From a virus, in IMG/VR virus record IMGVR_UViG_3300047550_001214, positions 1 through 24,805 of that record: DNA of 24,805 bases. The stretch is one strand, 5' to 3'. Both the position numbers and the translations under genes were made by a program. The notes under the pieces were generated by a model. It was not told the origin of the DNA. It ran no database searches and saw only the letters and a list, made by a program, of their open reading frames with translations. The first letter of the stretch is position 1. Every line of letters begins with the position of its first letter. Shown here in pieces: positions 8,275 to 15,934 of the stretch.

Positions 8275-10098
8275 ATGTTAGCACAAACTTTTTATGTAAC
8301 TGATCCAACATTTGAAAATACTGGTTTTTATGTTACAGATGTTACATTATTTTTATCAAAAAAACCAACTGATAATAATATAGGTATTACTGTAACGATT
8401 AATGAAGTTGAAAATGGTATTCCTACATCAAATATTATACCATTTGCAAAATGTAGGTATCTGCCCGATGTAATAAACACATCAACGGATGGTAGCACTG
8501 GTGTGGGATTTACATTTGGTATACCCATTTTTCTTAAATGTCACACACAATATGCTATTGTCGTTTCCGCCGATGGCGATCATCCTGATTATGAATTATG
8601 GACAGGAAAAATAGGTGAAGTAGATCAATCATCGGCATCAAAGACTTTAATTAAAACTAATAGTTCTGTTGGTGTTCTATTATCTTCATCTGATGGTAGA
8701 ACATGGACCGCATACCAAGAAGAAGATTTAAAATTCACTATTTCCCGTGCGGTATTTTCTTCTAATAGTGGTAATGTAATTTTCACAAATGCAAATACCG
8801 ATTATCTGGTGAGAGATTCCATTTCTCAAAGAAATTCCTTTTTGAATGGAGAAAGAATTTATGTTTCAAATGGTGTCATTGGTTCAACCAATGTTACAAC
8901 AAACTCTTCATCAACAACTATTACTGTTTATCCAGCAAACAGTGAATACAGTAATGCAGCAAATAAATTAATTTATCTGGCAACGGAAAATTATTCACAA
9001 ACAGATATACGGCAAATTTTAAGTATTGTCAATAATCCGGGTAGCAATACACAGATAACATTGAATGGTGCGCCAACATTCACAACAACTAATGCATCCG
9101 TTGGATTTTTATATAGTAATGGTGCTTTATACGGAGATGAATGTTATACTAGCGGACCACGCCACTTAATTTTGTATCGATCCACTGCAAATACCACGAT
9201 GAATTTTAGAGAATTGTTCGTATCTAAAAATGTAAGTCCTTTATTAATTGGAAAAATGTCCGGAACTGCTGCTAATTTACATGGTCTTGCTGCTGTTCAA
9301 TATGATGAAGCGGTTGCACAATTTGCTCATTCCATACCACCAAAAACAAATCTTCAAGTATCTGCCAAAGGATTGCTTGCTGTTAGCAACACGATGGATA
9401 CAGATTTTATTCCTCTAATTTTCGACAAAAATCAAAAATTTATTGATAATCTTCGCTATGTAAGATCGCGCTCTGATGAACTTTATTATGCAAGTGGAAC
9501 AAAATCCCTACAAGTTAAAATACAATTCAATAGTGAAGCACAATCTATGGTCACTCCATTATTGAATGATATTAAACAATCGATGTTATTAATTCATAAT
9601 AGAATATCAAAAGCAAATACTGTTCTTCTTGATTTGGAAACAAATCCATCCGGTAGTCAATTACCAAATAAATATATTTCTAAACCAGTTGAATTATTAC
9701 AAGAAGCAGAGGATTTAATAGTTTATTTAACTGCTTACAGACCAATGAATACTGATATTCATGTGTATTGTAAATTATTGAATCAAGAAGATACTGATGC
9801 GTTTGCAAATAAATATTGGACTTTGATGGAGGAAGTTACTCCTAAACCATATTCCAGTAAAGTAGAATTAACGGATATGAGGGAACTGCAATTCAAAATT
9901 CCAACGGGTAACAGTTCAATAACTACCACAACTGGTTTTTTGAATGCCAATAATAGTAATGTAGTTCGCTATTACACAAATGAAGGTGATTATTTTGATG
10001 GGTATAACACATTTGCAATTAAAATAATATTAACGGCAGATCAATCATTTATAGTTCCACGAGTAGACGATATGAGAGCGATAGCGGTGCAAGTATAA
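8275..10098 (+). CDS. DUF4815-type virion protein, C-terminal portion (AQTF domain)
   Basis: The protein has 607 residues and begins MLAQTFYVTDPTFENTGFYV. In homologues I remember, the equivalent D-P-x-AQTF-x-V segment is an internal domain boundary of a single very long protein. This is followed by FLSKKPTDN, VTINEVENGIPTSNIIP, STDGSTGVGFTF and YAIVVSADGDHPDYELW, a lectin-like or beta-sandwich pattern of that family. The C-terminal 200 residues include PVELLQEAEDLIVYLTAYRP and a WTLMEE segment, also typical of the end of the long form. It is in the same frame as the upstream gene, separated only by TAA-TAT. The stop overlaps the next start as TAATG. It is probably assembled with the 1496-residue partner in the virion. 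Confidence is good for being the missing half; the function is inferred. Confidence 0.78.
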   Translation: MLAQTFYVTDPTFENTGFYVTDVTLFLSKKPTDNNIGITVTINEVENGIPTSNIIPFAKCRYLPDVINTSTDGSTGVGFTFGIPIFLKCHTQYAIVVSADGDHPDYELWTGKIGEVDQSSASKTLIKTNSSVGVLLSSSDGRTWTAYQEEDLKFTISRAVFSSNSGNVIFTNANTDYLVRDSISQRNSFLNGERIYVSNGVIGSTNVTTNSSSTTITVYPANSEYSNAANKLIYLATENYSQTDIRQILSIVNNPGSNTQITLNGAPTFTTTNASVGFLYSNGALYGDECYTSGPRHLILYRSTANTTMNFRELFVSKNVSPLLIGKMSGTAANLHGLAAVQYDEAVAQFAHSIPPKTNLQVSAKGLLAVSNTMDTDFIPLIFDKNQKFIDNLRYVRSRSDELYYASGTKSLQVKIQFNSEAQSMVTPLLNDIKQSMLLIHNRISKANTVLLDLETNPSGSQLPNKYISKPVELLQEAEDLIVYLTAYRPMNTDIHVYCKLLNQEDTDAFANKYWTLMEEVTPKPYSSKVELTDMRELQFKIPTGNSSITTTTGFLNANNSNVVRYYTNEGDYFDGYNTFAIKIILTADQSFIVPRVDDMRAIAVQV

Positions 10099-10325
10099 TG
10101 AAACATAATTTTTTAAAAGTAATTGATAACCCCGAGTTAATTAGAGATAGTGACAATAAAGCTATACTAAATACCAGTAATGAGCAGTTGGAAATTTACA
10201 GAAAAAAGAGAGAAAGAGAAAGAAAATTATCTTCTCTTGAACATGATGTGAAAGAAATACAGAGAACTTTATCACAAGTGAAACATTTATTAGATGAGCT
10301 AGTAACTTTACGGGGAAATAATTAA
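10098..10325 (+). CDS. Small coiled-coil protein of the fibre locus
   Basis: The gene encodes 75 residues and starts inside the preceding stop codon (TAATG), which suggests translational coupling. The N-terminal part reads VIDNPELIRDSDNKAILNTS. The rest is a highly charged helix, with RKKRERERKLSSLEHDVKE followed by a leucine-spaced segment to about residue 70, so a coiled coil is likely. Short proteins with an N-P-E-L-x-R-D start and a C-terminal coiled coil are, as I recall, common at this position in T4-like phages of marine bacteria, where they are annotated as hypothetical. There is no signal peptide or membrane segment. Its place between the DUF4815-type gene and the fibre gene suggests a virion or fibre-assembly role, but that is inference. 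Confidence 0.72.
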   Translation: MKHNFLKVIDNPELIRDSDNKAILNTSNEQLEIYRKKRERERKLSSLEHDVKEIQRTLSQVKHLLDELVTLRGNN

Positions 10326-10327
10326 CA

Positions 10328-12553
10328 ATGTCTATATCTGTTGCCAATATTGATGTATCTGTTGACACTTTTAATGTTATGTTCAACAGATTTAATCAAA
10401 TTGCTTCTATTGTAAGTAATTACACCGTCACTGTTGACACTACTGCTGTTGGCAACAATTCCACTGGTAATGGATATGTTATAGGTATCTTTGGTGCCGA
10501 TACATTAACCGCCGGTAATTATCTTCGTGGTGGTTCTATTTTAAGTCCAAATACATTAACTATTTCTTCAAATGTTGTGGCTAGTTCAAATGTTGCGTTA
10601 TCAGATCGTTTAACCGTTTCTGGTAATACATCTATTGCCAATACATTAATTGTTTCTGGTAATACAACGGTAAGCGGGTTGCTTACAGCAACATCTAATG
10701 TTTCATTAACAAATGCCTTGACTGTTTCTGGTAATACTTCAATTGCAAATACATTAATTGTTTCGGGTAATACTACCGTCAATGGGTTATTAAATGTATC
10801 CGGTAATACTTCTTTAACAGATCGTTTAACTGTTTCCGGAAATACATCTATTGCAAATACATTAATTGTTTCTGGTAATACAACTGTCAGTGGATTACTG
10901 TCTGTATCTGGTAATACTTCTATCTCTAACACATTAATAGTTTCTGGCAATACAACTATAAATTCTGTTTTGTTCGTGTCCGGTAATACTTCCGTTGGTG
11001 GATTATTAACTATTTCAGGTAATACATCTATTGCAAATACATTAATAGTTTCCGGTAATACAACTGTAAGCGAATTACTGTCTGTATCTGGTAATACTTC
11101 TATATCCAATACATTAATTGTTTCTGGTAATACAACTGTCAGTGGAAGAACAACTTTAACAGGAAACACAACCGTATCAGATCGTTTAACTGTTTCTGGT
11201 AATACCTCTATTGCAAATACATTAATTGTTTCTGGTAATACAACTGTCAGTGGATTACTGTCTGTATCTGGTAATACTGCGATTTCCGGAAATACATCTA
11301 TTGCAAACACATTAATTGTTTCTGGTAATACAACTGTCAGCGGTCTCCTAAATATTTCCGGTAATACAACTGTATCAGATCGTTTAACTGTTTCTGGAAA
11401 TACATCTATTGCAAACACATTAATTGTTTCTGGCAACACGACTGTCAGCGGAAGAACAACTTTAACAGGAAACACAACTGTAAGTGGATTACTAACTGCT
11501 TCCGGCAATACAACTGTCAGTGGTCTTTTAAATGTATCCGGCAATGCTTCATTAACCGGGTCATTTACTTTAAATGCATCTACAACTGATACTGCATTTA
11601 AAGTTCTTCAAAGAGGGACTGGTAATTCATTTGTAGTTGAAGATGTTTCGGGGGATTCTTCTCCATTTTTAATTGATACACAAGGATATGTTGTTGTTGG
11701 TTATAATGCTACATTTAGTTTCGGTGACGATAATCAAATAGGAAAAATAGCAACGCATTCTAACGGTGGATCGCACCAATTAGATATGTTACAATGGTCA
11801 AACAACACCACTGCTGCTAATAAAGTAATAGCATTTAAATCGCGATCAACAACTGTTGGAACATATGATACATCTGGAAATACATTTGCTAGTTCTGATC
11901 AATTTTTTCGAATAGATTGTATTGGTGACAATGGAGGCGGTTCAGATGTTCTGTGTGCAAGACTTATGGCAATTACAGATGGAACAGCTACAATAGGAAA
12001 TACAACACCGGGGACTGGTATAATTCCAATTTCTTGGAGATTTTACACTGACGCTAGTAATAGTAGTCCTTTAGCAGGTGGATCAAAATTCAATATTAGT
12101 GCGAATGGTAATATTGGTTTAGGAACAGATACGCCTGACGCTAAATTGAAAGTTATCGGAACTGCAAATGTAACTGGCAATGCTGGATTTTCCACTATAG
12201 TAACTATTTCTGGAAATACAACTATCAATGGTTCTTTGACTTCAAATAACGCAATATCATTTAAAGCACCACCAACTGTAACCGCCACATCATACACTGT
12301 GGTAAATTCCGATTACACGGTTATCTTCAATACAAGCGCAAATTGTAATGTTGTCATGCCATCGGCTTCGACTTTCACGGGAAGAGTTTTAATATTTAAA
12401 TCTTCAAATACAACAACCATTAACAGCACGTCTACTAATATTGTTGCTTTAGCCGGTGGCGCTGCTAGTAATAATATATTAGTCAATACTGCCGGAAAAT
12501 TTGCAATGCTGCAATCGGACGGAACTAATTGGGTTGTGATGATGGGGAATTAG
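10328..12553 (+). CDS. Repeat-rich tail-fibre-like protein
   Basis: The protein has 741 residues. Residues 1-76 form a non-repetitive head (SVANIDVSVDTFNVMFNRFN), a plausible attachment domain. Residues 77-412 are about 27 copies of a 12-residue unit with consensus L-x-V-S-G-N-T-x-V-S-G-x, a regular beta-strand pattern expected for a trimeric beta-prism or beta-helix shaft. Residues 413-600 are a globular section, including AFKVLQRGTGNSFVVEDVSG. Two more diverged units appear near 610-640 (VTISGNTTINGSL). The last 95 residues, with SYTVVNSDYTVIF and MLQSDGTNWVVM, resemble C-terminal domains common in phage fibres. No peptidase S74 chaperone is visible. GGGGAA stands about 10 bases upstream of the ATG. 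It probably forms a fibre or spike for host recognition; no T4 gp12, gp34 or gp37 similarity is obvious. Confidence 0.8.
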   Translation: MSISVANIDVSVDTFNVMFNRFNQIASIVSNYTVTVDTTAVGNNSTGNGYVIGIFGADTLTAGNYLRGGSILSPNTLTISSNVVASSNVALSDRLTVSGNTSIANTLIVSGNTTVSGLLTATSNVSLTNALTVSGNTSIANTLIVSGNTTVNGLLNVSGNTSLTDRLTVSGNTSIANTLIVSGNTTVSGLLSVSGNTSISNTLIVSGNTTINSVLFVSGNTSVGGLLTISGNTSIANTLIVSGNTTVSELLSVSGNTSISNTLIVSGNTTVSGRTTLTGNTTVSDRLTVSGNTSIANTLIVSGNTTVSGLLSVSGNTAISGNTSIANTLIVSGNTTVSGLLNISGNTTVSDRLTVSGNTSIANTLIVSGNTTVSGRTTLTGNTTVSGLLTASGNTTVSGLLNVSGNASLTGSFTLNASTTDTAFKVLQRGTGNSFVVEDVSGDSSPFLIDTQGYVVVGYNATFSFGDDNQIGKIATHSNGGSHQLDMLQWSNNTTAANKVIAFKSRSTTVGTYDTSGNTFASSDQFFRIDCIGDNGGGSDVLCARLMAITDGTATIGNTTPGTGIIPISWRFYTDASNSSPLAGGSKFNISANGNIGLGTDTPDAKLKVIGTANVTGNAGFSTIVTISGNTTINGSLTSNNAISFKAPPTVTATSYTVVNSDYTVIFNTSANCNVVMPSASTFTGRVLIFKSSNTTTINSTSTNIVALAGGAASNNILVNTAGKFAMLQSDGTNWVVMMGN
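10556..11563 (+). repeat. 36-bp in-frame tandem repeat array encoding the fibre shaft
   Basis: About 27 units of 36 bp (12 codons) run without interruption, centred on the codons for V-S-G-N-T. Alternate units differ, giving a 72-bp super-repeat (SIANTLIVSGNTT or SISNTLIVSGNTT occurs nine times). Most units vary at synonymous third positions, while one 72-bp stretch is identical at 10847-10918 and 11207-11278, exactly 360 bp apart. The first and the twentieth units are 18 codons long instead of 12, a half-unit insertion. The pattern is consistent with growth by unequal recombination under selection on the protein. Confidence 0.9.
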
Positions 12554-12554
12554 T

Positions 12555-12884
12555 ATGGCCGATAAAGTAGATTTAATAATTGATCAAGGAACAACCTTTG
12601 AAGTAGATTTTTTAATAAAAGATAGTTCAAATAATATTATAGATTTGACAACATATACCGGAACTGCTAAGGCTAGAAAATTTATTAGTTCAAATACTGC
12701 TGTCACGATGCAGATCAATACATTTTCTAATGGAATTGTTAGAGCATCCCTCACTGCCAATCAAACTGCTAATATGGTTTATTCAGATAGATATCTGTAT
12801 GACATTAAATTAAACACTCCAACAAATACAGTTATTCGTATTGTTGAAGGACAAATAACAATTTCACCACAAGTATCATACTAA
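12555..12884 (+). CDS. Small beta-rich virion-associated protein downstream of fibre gene
   Basis: The gene encodes 109 residues: MADKVDLIIDQGTTFEVDF, then an alternating hydrophobic/polar pattern, a run LTANQTANMVYSDRYLYDIKL, and an end with RIVEGQITISPQVSY. This layout (D-x-x-I-x-Q-G-x-T-F near the start, R-Y-x-Y-D-I, then V-x-E-G-x-I-T-I-x-P) recurs in short proteins next to fibre genes of T4-like environmental phages. It also recalls the N-terminal beta-sandwich of BppU-type baseplate proteins of other phages, a comparison I hold weakly. GGGG lies 7 bases before the ATG and the start is one base after the fibre stop, so it is probably co-translated with the fibre. A connector or fibre-accessory role is inferred from position only. 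Confidence 0.75.
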   Translation: MADKVDLIIDQGTTFEVDFLIKDSSNNIIDLTTYTGTAKARKFISSNTAVTMQINTFSNGIVRASLTANQTANMVYSDRYLYDIKLNTPTNTVIRIVEGQITISPQVSY

Positions 12885-13003
12885 TGCACACGATAAAATT
12901 AAAAAATACTGAACAATATATTATAAAATTAAAAAATAATATATTTGAAATTAAAATAAATACAAATATCGTGAAATATGTAATTAAAACAGATAAAATA
13001 TAA
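12884..13003 (+). CDS. Possible 39-aa basic peptide, unknown
   Basis: An ATG overlaps the preceding stop as TAATG and opens a 39-codon frame ending at TAA 13001-13003, filling the only sizeable gap between the fibre locus and gp13. The peptide is rich in Lys, Ile and Asn, with IKLKN occurring twice. The same TAATG junction is used at 10098, which supports translational coupling. Against it: there is no Shine-Dalgarno sequence, the composition is extremely AT-rich, and the sequence could simply be a leader or spacer with a late promoter (ATAAATA at 12956). No family is recognised. Confidence 0.35.
   Translation: MHTIKLKNTEQYIIKLKNNIFEIKINTNIVKYVIKTDKI
12893..12938 (+). repeat. 16-bp direct repeat pair in the fibre/gp13 junction
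   Basis: ATAAAATTAAAAAATA occurs at 12893-12908 and again at 12923-12938, with starts exactly 30 bp apart, so the copies are in the same codon phase of the small ORF. In a region this AT-rich it could arise by slippage, and no function is evident. Confidence 0.45.
12956..12962 (+). promoter_or_regulatory. Candidate T4-type late promoter upstream of gp13
   Basis: ATAAATA, 53 bases before the gp13 ATG, matches the NATAAATA late-promoter consensus reported for T4-like cyanophages and the T4 TATAAATA element. It is the only full match near this junction. The surrounding sequence is nearly all A/T, so a chance match is quite possible. Confidence 0.25.
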
Positions 13004-13014
13004 GGAATTAAAAA

Positions 13015-13755
13015 ATGGCAGTACCATCATCCCGCGACGATTTAATTGAATATTGTCTGAGAAAATTAGGTAAGCCTGTAATAGAAATTAATGTTTCCGA
13101 TGATCAAATACAAGATAGAATTGATGAAGCATTGAAAATGTATTATGATTATCATTTTGACGGCTCCGAAAAAATGTATTTGAAATATCAAATTACACAA
13201 GAAGATATAACAAACAAATACATTACCATACCACAGAATATAATAGGTGTTGTTAACATATTTGATATAGGTAGTGCTATCAGTAGTGCAAATATGTTTG
13301 ATATTCGTTATCAAATAGCATTAAATGATTTATATCAATATACCAATGATTCTATAGTCCCATATTATGTCAATATGCAAAGAATCAGAATGTATGAAGA
13401 AATTTTAGTTGGTAAACAACCAATACGATATAACAGACATATTAATAAATTATACATTGATATGAGTTGGGCAAAATTAAAAGTTGGTGCATTTGTCATT
13501 GTTGAAGCATATCAAGTTGTTGATCCCGATGTTTATTCTGACGCATGGGGCGATCGATGGTTGGCTAAGTATGCAACCGCATTAATTAAAAAACAGTGGG
13601 GATCAAATTTAACAAAATATACTAATGTTCCTTTAATGGGCGGTTTGACATTTAATGGACAAGCCATTTTAGCAGAAGCAAACAGAGAAATAGATGAATT
13701 GGAATCTGAAATGATTTCTTCCTACTCATTACCTGTTGTGGATTTACTGGCATAG
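13015..13755 (+). CDS. 13: Neck protein gp13
   Basis: Gp13 forms part of the T4 neck that closes the filled head and receives the tail. This protein has 246 residues against 309 in T4. Matching blocks are the N-terminal EINVSDDQIQDRIDEALKMY (24-43, T4 VELTPDQIYDCIQRALELY) followed by YHFDG (46-50), and the C-terminal VIVEAY (161-166), DRWLAKYATALIKKQWG (180-196, T4 NRWVKDYATALAKELNG) and GGLTFNGQAILAEA (T4 GGVTIDGQRLIEEA). The shortening falls in the middle of the T4 protein. GGAA precedes the ATG by about 8 bases. The gene is followed after three bases by gp14, as in T4, and the two are likely translated together. The assignment is confident. Confidence 0.92.
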   Translation: MAVPSSRDDLIEYCLRKLGKPVIEINVSDDQIQDRIDEALKMYYDYHFDGSEKMYLKYQITQEDITNKYITIPQNIIGVVNIFDIGSAISSANMFDIRYQIALNDLYQYTNDSIVPYYVNMQRIRMYEEILVGKQPIRYNRHINKLYIDMSWAKLKVGAFVIVEAYQVVDPDVYSDAWGDRWLAKYATALIKKQWGSNLTKYTNVPLMGGLTFNGQAILAEANREIDELESEMISSYSLPVVDLLA

Positions 13756-13758
13756 TTT

Positions 13759-14475
13759 ATGGCAACAAATATTCACTTCAATAAAAGTTACGGACAGGAA
13801 CAGAATTTAATTGAAAGTTTAGTTGTGGAAACAATTAAAATTCATGGTATTGACGTGAAATATTTACCAAAAACTATTGTTAATCTAGATACAATATTTC
13901 AAGAAGATTTGATTTCTCTTTTTGATAGAGCTTATACAATAGAAGCATACCCAAAAGATTATAGCGGATTTCAGGGCAATGGCGACATGCTTTCTAAATT
14001 TGGTTTAGAGATAAGAGATACAATAAATTTTTGTATATCTAAAAAAAGATATAGAGAACAGATAGGAAATTTTCAAAATAATATGAGACCAATAGAGGGA
14101 GATATAATATATTTTCCAGTTGAAGGAAGTTTTTTTGAAATAAAATATGTTAATAACAGAATTCCTTTTTTTACTTTAGGTGCTAATCATGTGTTTGAAT
14201 TGAAATGTGATAAATTAGAATACAATTCTGAAAGAATTACTGTCGGTATTCCTGAAATTGATGATAAAATAACATATTATTCTATTGCTAATACAGGCAT
14301 AGATTATATAACAACAGATAGAGATGCCGTATTACAAACAGAAGATGGAAATAATTTACAAATTGAAACAGATAAAGAAGTTGATATGGAATTAAATATT
14401 CAAAATAAAAAGATACAAGATTATTCTGATACCATAATAAATTTCAATGAAGAAAATCCATTTGGAAATGTGTAA
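13759..14475 (+). CDS. 14: Neck protein gp14
   Basis: Gp14 joins gp13 in the neck complex beneath the portal. This protein has 238 residues against 256 in T4. Recognisable blocks are LIESLVVETIKIHGIDVKYL (T4 [20 protein letters not shown]), the EDLISLFDRAYTIEAY helix, LSKFGLEIRDTINF, GDIIYFP (114-120, T4 GDLIYFP) with SFFEIKYV, then PFFTLGANHVFEL. The C-terminus ends NEENPFGNV, parallel to the T4 end with SSPFDND. No clear Shine-Dalgarno sequence stands before the ATG; the start lies three bases after the gp13 stop and is probably reached by coupled translation. The assignment is confident. Confidence 0.92.
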   Translation: MATNIHFNKSYGQEQNLIESLVVETIKIHGIDVKYLPKTIVNLDTIFQEDLISLFDRAYTIEAYPKDYSGFQGNGDMLSKFGLEIRDTINFCISKKRYREQIGNFQNNMRPIEGDIIYFPVEGSFFEIKYVNNRIPFFTLGANHVFELKCDKLEYNSERITVGIPEIDDKITYYSIANTGIDYITTDRDAVLQTEDGNNLQIETDKEVDMELNIQNKKIQDYSDTIINFNEENPFGNV

Positions 14476-14477
14476 TA

Positions 14478-15512
14478 ATGCTTAAAAATAATTTTTACTA
14501 CCATAAACTTTTTAAGAAATATGTTGTTTATTTCGGCTCATTATTTAATGATATTTTTATTCAAAGAACTGATTCAAATGACAAATTAATTCAATGGGTA
14601 AATGTCCCTTTAGCATATGGACCAAAAAGTGCATGGATAGCTAGATTAAATCAAGACCCGGATGGAAAAAGAGATGAAACCGCTATAACTCTTCCTCGTA
14701 TGTCATTTGAAATAGGTAATATACAATATGATTCAACTAGAAAAATATCTGTTCACCAAAAAATTGCTTCGCCCACTTCAAATAATCCAAATGATTTTAA
14801 TTATGTACCAACATTCATTCCATATAATATAACATTTGCGCTTACTATATACACTAAGAATGTTGAAGAAAATCTGCAAATAATGGAACAAATTTTACCA
14901 TTTTTTGCACCAGAATGGACATCTTCCGTTATTCTAATACCAGAATTAAATATCGTCAAAGATATACCAGTTTCAATACAAAATGTTCAGATGAATGATC
15001 GGTATGAAAATCAAATAGGTCAACCTAGATTTATAATGACCACAATTCAATTTGTAATGAAAGCCGAATTGTATGGACCAATTAAAACTAAAGGCACAAT
15101 TAAAAGAAATAGTATCAATATTTTTGATCAAGATTTATGGAATACTGTTGATTTAGCAGTTAGTTCAAATAATAACCCGGCATTTAAACAGGGTGAAATT
15201 GTTTATCAAACAAATGGAAAATATGTTACAGCAAAAGGTGTTGTAAAATACAGCACTGGAAATTTAGTTCAAGTTATGCAAGTGAAGGGATTGTTTAATA
15301 CTTCCAATACTTTGATTTCTACCGATACTTTCAATCGCGCAAATGTGGTTTCCATTACTTCAAATTCATACCCATCTGGAAATTCCTATGTAACTCCCGC
15401 ATTAACTGCTAATGGAACCCCAACAACTAATTCACAATTATCAATTTCCATAGATAGAATACGTGCCACAGATGATTATGGTATTAGTGTAAATATAGAA
15501 GATATAGGATGA
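14478..15512 (+). CDS. 15: Tail terminator / sheath stabiliser gp15 with C-terminal extension
   Basis: Gp15 caps the tail tube and sheath and connects the tail to the neck. T4 gp15 has 272 residues; this protein has 344. Family matches include FYYHKLFKKYVVYFGSLFND (6-25, T4 YNSSFRRYATLMGDLFSN), WVNVPLAYGPK (40-50), ITLPRMSFEI and MEQILPFFAPEW (136-147, T4 VEQILPYFQPHF). From about residue 235 an extension begins with FKQGEIVYQ and ends SIDRIRATDDYGISVNIEDIG. It resembles the F-x-x-G-E-x-V-Y-Q modules inserted in the gp8-like protein of this phage. The ATG follows the gp14 stop after two bases with no Shine-Dalgarno sequence. Its stop overlaps the gp16 start as ATGATGA. The assignment is confident; the extension's role is unknown. 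Confidence 0.9.
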   Translation: MLKNNFYYHKLFKKYVVYFGSLFNDIFIQRTDSNDKLIQWVNVPLAYGPKSAWIARLNQDPDGKRDETAITLPRMSFEIGNIQYDSTRKISVHQKIASPTSNNPNDFNYVPTFIPYNITFALTIYTKNVEENLQIMEQILPFFAPEWTSSVILIPELNIVKDIPVSIQNVQMNDRYENQIGQPRFIMTTIQFVMKAELYGPIKTKGTIKRNSINIFDQDLWNTVDLAVSSNNNPAFKQGEIVYQTNGKYVTAKGVVKYSTGNLVQVMQVKGLFNTSNTLISTDTFNRANVVSITSNSYPSGNSYVTPALTANGTPTTNSQLSISIDRIRATDDYGISVNIEDIG

Positions 15513-15934
15513 TGAACAAAGACGATAATAATGATAAAATTTCTAAAGCATTGAAAATACCTCCTTTAGATAATTTTAAAAAACAACTATCTTTACCAGA
15601 GAATGGTAAATATCAAGATATGGATATTGCAAAGGAAAATATTAAAGATATAATCAATAAAGGCACAGAGTCTTTTGATGAATTAATGGAAATTGCAAAA
15701 TCATCTCAGCATCCACGAGCATTTGAAGTTCTCGCTAATTTAATGCGAGTCATCGTAGATGCCAACAGGAATCTTGTGGATATTAATATTAGAGAAAATA
15801 ATATTAAAGTTCTTCATGATAATAGACAAATAAATCAAAATTTTTTCTATGGAACTACAAATGATATGTTGAAACAATTGAGGGGCGGTAATGGTAAAGA
15901 TGTAATTAGTGGAGAAGTTGAAGATAATGATTAA
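15509..15934 (+). CDS. 16: Terminase small subunit gp16
   Basis: Gp16 binds DNA and stimulates the packaging ATPase gp17. This protein has 141 residues against 164 in T4. The centre reads ELMEIAKSSQHPRAFEVLAN followed by LMRVIVDANRNLVDI, matching the T4 pattern with SPRHMEVFATLM and TTTNREIL, two antiparallel helices that form the oligomer core. The FYGTTNDML segment corresponds to T4 FMGSPTELM. Two adjacent start codons are possible: ATG at 15509 overlaps the gp15 stop by ATGA, and ATG at 15512 starts at the last base of that stop. They differ by one residue. The gene overlaps gp17 by 8 bases. The weak primary similarity is offset by the exact position between gp15 and gp17. Confidence 0.88.
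   Translation: MMNKDDNNDKISKALKIPPLDNFKKQLSLPENGKYQDMDIAKENIKDIINKGTESFDELMEIAKSSQHPRAFEVLANLMRVIVDANRNLVDINIRENNIKVLHDNRQINQNFFYGTTNDMLKQLRGGNGKDVISGEVEDND

Noticed and set aside
10519-11544. A 341-codon open frame on the minus strand across the fibre repeats
   Set aside because: It is the complement of a repeat with regular codon composition, so absence of stops in one unit keeps the whole antisense frame open. It has no ribosome site, no family likeness, and all neighbours are on the + strand.
15909-15926. GTG start for gp17 six codons upstream of the ATG
   Set aside because: The ATG at 15927 overlaps the gp16 end in the usual way and needs no rare start codon. The family does not need the extra residues.
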